Positions 59,670 through 64,000 of a DNA stretch of 64,000 nt are shown here, in pieces. Made by a program: the position numbers and the translations under genes. The notes beneath the pieces were generated by a model. It saw only the letters and a list, made by a program, of their open reading frames with translations, was not told the origin of the DNA and ran no database searches. The stretch is from assembly GCF_027922005.1 (NCBI RefSeq), contig NZ_BSEV01000001.1, positions 707,638 through 771,637 on the forward strand, given 5' to 3'. This DNA is from Streptosporangium carneum (lineage in GTDB: Bacteria > Actinomycetota > Actinomycetes > Streptosporangiales > Streptosporangiaceae). Within the stretch, counting starts at the first letter, position 1. Every line of letters begins with the position of its first letter.

Positions 59670-60401
59670 CTACCCGATCGGATAGACGTCCTCCAGCTCG
59701 TGGCGATCGGCCGGGAGAAGCACCTCCACCACGGCCAACGCCTGTCCCGAGGCATCCCTGACCGCGCCGTAGACCGCCAGAAGCGGCGTGTTCTTCGGCA
59801 TGCCGAGTCGCTTGGCCTCGTCGGCTGTGGGCATCCGTGCGGTGATCTGCTGCACGATGTGATCGAACCGCACCCCCTTCCGGGAGCGCAGATGTTCACC
59901 CAGCCCCTCGGTCAACAGGTCGGCGCTGGTCAGGTCGGTGCCCTCGGTCAGCTCAAGCGGCACCCACGCCGAGACGATCTCGGCGGGTCCGCCGTCACGG
60001 CTGATCAGCCGACGGCGCAGGAACGCCTTGCTTTTCGGGGCGATGTCCAGCAATGTCGCGATCCGCTCAGGGGCGACCAGCGCGGCCACCTCCGTCACCT
60101 CGCCGTCGGAGGAAGTCTCGGGGCTGGTGAGGTGTGCCTGTCCAGGGCGGGACTGCTCCACCGAGGCCGTCACCGGACGGCCGCGCACGAACCGGCCCTT
60201 GCCCTGCTGAGACTCGATCCACCCTTGTTCCCGCAGGACTCGCAGGGCGGCGACCACGGTGGGCCGGGAGACGCCGAACTCGTTGATGAGCTGGTTCTCG
60301 CTGGGCAGCATGGAGCCCGGAGGGTAGTCCCCCGACTCGATGCGCCGCTGTAGCGCCTGGACAAGTTGCGCGTACTTCGGCGGTACGGACTCTAGCGACA
60401 T
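59670..60401 (-). CDS. korSA: KorSA-like GntR/UTRA repressor
   Basis: 243 residues. GntR winged helix at 6-72 (YAQLVQALQRRIESGDYPPGSMLPSENQLINEFGVSRPTVVAALRVLREQGWIESQQGKGRFV), then a UTRA effector domain (about 95-240; KAFLRRRLISRDGGPAEIVSAWVPLEL, GVRFDHIVQQITARMPTADEAKRLGMPKNTPLLAVYG). KorSA of pSAM2 has this layout and represses pra and itself, keeping the element integrated. Confidence 0.92.
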   Translation of the reverse strand: MSLESVPPKYAQLVQALQRRIESGDYPPGSMLPSENQLINEFGVSRPTVVAALRVLREQGWIESQQGKGRFVRGRPVTASVEQSRPGQAHLTSPETSSDGEVTEVAALVAPERIATLLDIAPKSKAFLRRRLISRDGGPAEIVSAWVPLELTEGTDLTSADLLTEGLGEHLRSRKGVRFDHIVQQITARMPTADEAKRLGMPKNTPLLAVYGAVRDASGQALAVVEVLLPADRHELEDVYPIG

Positions 60402-60664
60402 AACGACCGTCCATCACCCAACAGGTTGTTTTACCAAGCTAGAGCGTAACTTGGCTTTCCTCCCCTGTCACGTGTTCGAGGGCGGGGAGGCTGGAGGAAA
60501 AGAAGGTCCCGGCAGACAGGAGCGGGGGAAAGGGCGTGCGGTGCCGGGGTGGGCCGCATGCGTCCGCTTGAGCTGTCTGCCGGGACGGTGGGAGGCGCGA
60601 CGGGACAGGGGTAACGCTCCTCGGCCCCCTCCAGCACCGAGGGACCCTGCCCCGCCGCGCCCGC
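60402..60664. other. Intergenic region upstream of korSA
   Basis: Contains CCAAGTTACGCTCTAGCTTGG (minus strand, about 60434-60454), a CCAAG...CTTGG inverted motif sharing CTTGG(T) with the pra operator, so a possible autoregulatory site. No gene. Confidence 0.4.
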
Positions 60665-60964
60665 TTATCGGCCGACGTACTCGGCCAGGACTTGTGTCGC
60701 GCCTTCCAGGTCGTTGACCGGGTGGCGCTTCTCGGCGGACTGCCAGGAGAAGTAGGCGCCGCCGTATCCGACGAACACCCACACCGGCATCCCCACCCTG
60801 GGGCGGGGAATCATCAGTGCCGTGCCGTTGTCCCGCAGCTCGGCACGCACCCCGCGCCGCAACAGCGCATCCTGCAGGAGGGCGAGGAGGACCGTTTCAC
60901 TCTGCTGCTCGTCTTGAGGGCCTGCCTGTGGGGGAACGGCGATGGCCTGAGGAAGGGGGTTCAT
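60665..60964 (-). CDS. Hypothetical protein of actinomycete elements
   Basis: 99 residues from the ATG at 60964. A helical N-terminal half (SETVLLALLQDALLRRGVRAELRDNGTALMIPRP) and WVFVGYGGAYFSWQSAEKRHPVNDLEGATQVLAEYV, a pattern common in small actinomycete proteins next to XRE regulators. Overlaps the zinc-ribbon gene upstream. Confidence 0.65.
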   Translation of the reverse strand: MNPLPQAIAVPPQAGPQDEQQSETVLLALLQDALLRRGVRAELRDNGTALMIPRPRVGMPVWVFVGYGGAYFSWQSAEKRHPVNDLEGATQVLAEYVGR

Positions 60965-61155
60965 GTCACGTTCCTTTCGACCCGGCCGCTTGCGAGGCAG
61001 TCGAGACATTCCTGTTCTCCGTACGTCTCGTGACCACCGCCGCTCTCACCGACGAGAAGGGCACGGCTTGAGCTGCGGAACTTGGTCCCCCGCCCTCGGC
61101 AAGAGGGGCAGGGCATCTCTTCGCTGGACTCGTCTGGCCGGGTCACCGTCGCCAT
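60961..61155 (-). CDS. Small DnaJ-type zinc-finger protein
   Basis: 64 residues. CPSCRGRGTKF and ECLDCLASGR form a CxxCxGxG-type zinc knuckle pair. Overlaps the next gene by four bases. A common small gene of these elements; role unknown. Confidence 0.65.
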   Translation of the reverse strand: MATVTRPDESSEEMPCPSCRGRGTKFRSSSRALLVGESGGGHETYGEQECLDCLASGRVERNVT

Positions 61156-61315
61156 CTCCTCGACATTTGATCCGCGCTCCCTGCGGCGGAAGGCGGGCTG
61201 ACGTAGCGTGGTTGCTTGATGACAAGTCCACCGGCAAACCGGAGACAGCAGGACCCCCACGTGGTCCCCTGTTCGCTCCCCTCTTGACTCCCCCCGCTGA
61301 GAGGAAAGGCAGGAG

Positions 61316-62728
61316 ATGCCCGAGAAGGCCCCGAACGCCCTGCTGCGGGCATGGCGCACCGCCAACCGGCTCACCCGGCTGGAGATGGCCGAGCGGATCA
61401 ACGCCACCCCGACCGGCATCGCCGAACGCCTGGCGTGCGACGAGGAACGGGTCCGCCGATGGGAAACCGGAGAGGTCAGGTGGCCCAGCACCTTCTATCG
61501 CCTGGCGCTCACCCAGCTCGCCGGCCTGACTCCGGAACAACTCGGCTTCTCCCGGTCCATCCGCCACGAGACCCGCAAGGCAGTCGCGAGCGTCTCCGCC
61601 CGAAACGACCACCCCGCGAAGGCTAACGCTCCGGCGGGTGTGCCGCGTACCGTGGATCTCGTCAGCGAGGGGGAGGACGAGGGTGCGATGCGACGCCGCG
61701 AGTTCGTCGGACTGACCGGAGCCGCCCTGTTCAGCGCGGTTTTCCACCAGCCCGAGCCATCCCACGACAAGGGCCTGGACACCGACGATCTCGCCGTCGC
61801 ACTGCTCGAACACTCCAGCTTCACCGACGGCCCCGCGGACCTGGCATCGATCGCCGCCATGGTGGCCCAGGCCAAACGGAGCTACCAGGCCAGCCACTAC
61901 TCCCAGGTGATCGCCGGGCTACCGTCCCTGATCCGCACGCTCCGCACCGCCTGCTTCGCGCTGGACGGCGACGAGAAACTACGAGCGCACGTCTTGTCCG
62001 CCGAGGCGCACCACATCGCGGCGTCCATCCTGCTCAAGCAGGAGAACAAGGGGCTGGCCTGGCTCGCCGCGGACCGCAGCCTCCTGGCCGCCCACGCCAG
62101 CCACAGTCCCCTGGCGATCGGATCGAGCTCCCGGGTCATCACCCGCGCCCTCATGGACGGCGCACACCACCGAGTCGCCGTCAGCACCGCCAACACCGCA
62201 GCCGCCCGCATGGACGCCGACCTCAAGCAGCCTTCCGGTGACGAGCTGTCGATCTACGGATCGTTGCTGCTGAGCGGTGCCGTCGCCGCAGCGCAGACCG
62301 GCAACAGGCACGTCATTGCCGAACTGCTCGACGAGGCCGCCCAGGCGGCCCGGCGACTCGGCTACGACGGCAACCACCAGTGGACCGCCTTCGGCCCGAC
62401 CAACGTCCTGTGCCACCGGGTCAACATCGCCCTGCGGCTCGGCGACGCGGGAACCGCGATCGACCACGCCCGCCAGATCGACCTGGACAGGCTGCCCACC
62501 AACGAGCGCAAGGGCACCCTCCTGATCGACACCGCCCAGGCGTTCCTCATGTGCGGCAAACACGACAAGGCTCTCCAGGTCCTGCGCGCCGCCGGACAGA
62601 TCGCCGCCGAGGAGGTCACCGGCCGACCGGCCGCTCTTCGCCTTGTCCGCGACATCACCGTCACAGCCCCGATCAGCGTCCGGCGGGAAGCTCGCGAGTA
62701 CGCCACATCCCTGGGAGTCGTCGCCTGA
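61316..62728 (+). CDS. XRE-type regulator with helical-repeat domain
   Basis: 470 residues behind AGGAG. N-terminal HTH (LLRAWRTANRLTRLEMAERINATPTGIAERLACDEERVRRWETGEVRWPS). At 125-138 a RRREFVGLTGAALFSAV segment resembles the twin-arginine-like linker frequent in actinomycete XRE/TPR regulators. Residues 160-470 are TPR-like helical repeats that may sense a peptide or small molecule. Stop overlaps the flavoprotein start (TGATG), so the two proteins probably work together. Confidence 0.85.
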   Translation: MPEKAPNALLRAWRTANRLTRLEMAERINATPTGIAERLACDEERVRRWETGEVRWPSTFYRLALTQLAGLTPEQLGFSRSIRHETRKAVASVSARNDHPAKANAPAGVPRTVDLVSEGEDEGAMRRREFVGLTGAALFSAVFHQPEPSHDKGLDTDDLAVALLEHSSFTDGPADLASIAAMVAQAKRSYQASHYSQVIAGLPSLIRTLRTACFALDGDEKLRAHVLSAEAHHIAASILLKQENKGLAWLAADRSLLAAHASHSPLAIGSSSRVITRALMDGAHHRVAVSTANTAAARMDADLKQPSGDELSIYGSLLLSGAVAAAQTGNRHVIAELLDEAAQAARRLGYDGNHQWTAFGPTNVLCHRVNIALRLGDAGTAIDHARQIDLDRLPTNERKGTLLIDTAQAFLMCGKHDKALQVLRAAGQIAAEEVTGRPAALRLVRDITVTAPISVRREAREYATSLGVVA

Positions 62729-63270
62729 TGCAGCCCGGCAAGGTCCTCTACGTCATCGTGTGCGCCGCTGGAGCCGCAGGTGACGTCGGTCGCCTGGTCG
62801 CTCTCGCCCAGGACGACGGGTGGATCGTCCAGATCGTCGCCACCCCGCCCGCCCGGGACTTCATCGACGTCCCCGCCCTGGAACAGCAGACCGGCCGCCC
62901 GGTGCGCAGCCAGTACCGCAAGCCGCACGAACCCCGGCCCCCGCGAGCCGACGCGATCATCGTCGCCCCCGCCACCTACAACACCATCAACAAGTTCGCC
63001 CAGGGCCTCACCGACACCTACGCCCTGGGCCTGCTCGCCGAAGCCCCCGGCCTGGACATCCCCGTGGTCGTGCTGCCCTTCGTCAACACCGCCTTCGCCT
63101 CCCGCGCCCCCTTCCGCCGAAGCGTCGAAACCCTGCGCGCCGAAGGCATCCCCGTCCTGCTCGGCCCCGGCCAGTTCGAACCCCACCCACCCGGCACCGG
63201 AGGCGACATTCTGGACGCCTACCCGTGGGCCTTGGCCCTCAAAGAGATCGAGCAGTACCTACCCCGGTAG
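62728..63270 (+). CDS. Flavoprotein (HFCD / phosphopantothenoylcysteine decarboxylase-like)
   Basis: 180 residues. VLYVIVCAAGAAGDVGRLVALAQDDGWIVQIVATPPARDFI and ADAIIVAPATYNTINKFAQGLTDTYALGLLAEA are the FMN-binding features of the HFCD family (Dfp, EpiD, MrsD, ubiX-like). In actinomycetes this small version is often paired with an XRE/TPR regulator as here. Reaction unknown; oxidative decarboxylation of a thiol peptide is the family's known chemistry. Confidence 0.88.
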   Translation: MQPGKVLYVIVCAAGAAGDVGRLVALAQDDGWIVQIVATPPARDFIDVPALEQQTGRPVRSQYRKPHEPRPPRADAIIVAPATYNTINKFAQGLTDTYALGLLAEAPGLDIPVVVLPFVNTAFASRAPFRRSVETLRAEGIPVLLGPGQFEPHPPGTGGDILDAYPWALALKEIEQYLPR

Positions 63271-64000
63271 GGGGGCGGATTCCGTAGCGCGGACACTGCC
63301 GAATTGTTCTCATGGGTTGTCAAGCGGCGGCGCGCCGCGCCGCCGTACCCGGCCCTCTGCCGCACGCCGCCCGGGCGTGCGGCGTGGGCGCCGGTCCCGG
63401 CCGGCGGCGACCCGGGCCGTAACCGCACCGCGCGCCCGCCGTAGCCGATGTGACACGCCGACCCGTGCGACGCACCGCCGTACTGCTTTGCCCCTCACGA
63501 TCGCCTAATTGTGGTTGACCTGCGTTGATAGTTGGGGGCGATCGACGATCCGGGACTTCGTTCCTCAGCCCCGGCTCACCGGGGATCGTGGTAGACGACC
63601 GCTCTCATGCGGCCACAAGCTACGGCACATGGCGTGAGATTAGTTCTCGGATATACCCCACCCAGGTTAAGGCAGAGAGCTGATCAGCGCATCCGCTGTC
63701 AGTGGGGCAGGGCCCCCGGCATGCTGCATGACCAGGTCAGAGATATGGCAGTCAGCTTGAGGGACACTGTCCCGTGCATCCGTACTGGACTCGCCTGCCA
63801 AGACGAACGATGCAACGTGCTGGCAGTCAAGACCGAGCGCCGTTGCAACCAAATCCCAAGTGCTGTGTCGCTGTAGCTGGGTGACGTAAGTGTCCCGCGC
63901 GTCAGTGACGGCATTGGGCGCGCCACCCGCGGGTCGAAGACTGCGCGCGGCGCGCCCTGGAACACCCTTGTCCTTACCACCCTCTGCCTGGCTCGCTATG
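63271..64000. other. 730 bp at the right edge without a convincing gene
   Basis: Very GC-rich up to 63430, then mixed. Frames of 60-95 codons exist on both strands but lack ribosome sites and recognisable motifs. It may be the edge of the next cargo region of element C. Confidence 0.4.

Noticed and set aside
63607-63876. 89-codon gene at the right edge
   Set aside because: No ribosome site, no motif, and overlapping frames on both strands of similar length.

Overview
The window is about 70% GC DNA from a filamentous actinomycete. The gene content (XRE/DUF5753 plus DUF397 pairs, BldC-like excisionases, RepSA/KorSA/Pra modules, FtsK-type conjugation proteins) fits Streptosporangiales or Streptomyces-like actinobacteria; the exact taxon cannot be read from this sequence. 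Almost everything here is mobile DNA. A perfect 44-bp direct repeat, equal to the 3' half of a tRNA-Arg(ACG) gene, lies at 17433-17476 and 53770-53813. Neither copy has the 5' half of the tRNA, so an intact copy is predicted to the left of the window. I read three elements stacked in one tRNA locus: A (left edge to about 17.4 kb), B (17.4-53.8 kb) and C (53.8 kb to beyond the right edge).

Element A is the right part of a siphophage-like prophage: the end of a tape measure with an NlpC/P60 domain, tail proteins, an amidase endolysin and a holin. After the lysis genes come accessory genes: three paralogous small secreted proteins sharing a duplicated upstream region, two secreted HNH nucleases (one frameshifted) and a PadR operon. 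A block of small leftward genes follows, then a GntR gene behind four 10-bp iterons, an XRE/DUF397 pair and repeats next to the att core.

Element B is a 36-kb actinomycete integrative and conjugative element (AICE). Its backbone (int, xis, repSA-like, spd-like, FtsK-like tra, SCO3933-like regulator, GntR) occupies 18.4-24.6 kb. A regulatory module (25.2-29.2 kb) has two XRE/DUF5919 proteins, Nudix, NTF2-like and HD proteins; three of its promoters share 10-bp-spaced GACGTC repeats. The most notable cargo is a low-GC, tightly overlapping operon at 29.7-35.6 kb: a small membrane protein, a CHAT protease with helical repeats, a protein with a glycine-rich N-terminus beginning MGTG, a QueC-like enzyme and an ASCH protein. 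It resembles the QatB-QatC core of Qat anti-phage defence, but no QatA ATPase or QatD nuclease is seen and a CHAT protease is present. A nuclease fragment and an insertion-sequence mosaic follow. Next is a 12.8-kb leftward operon with an M64 metallopeptidase, a DUF6603 protein and four large or unrecognised proteins. A broken IS701-type transposase closes the element.

Element C repeats the AICE plan (int, xis, rep, tra, pra, korSA) with different sequences. Its rep and tra genes each carry a one-base frameshift. It also carries an XRE/repeat regulator translationally coupled to a flavoprotein. Four similar one-base losses in short C/G runs across the window raise the question of sequencing error versus decay.
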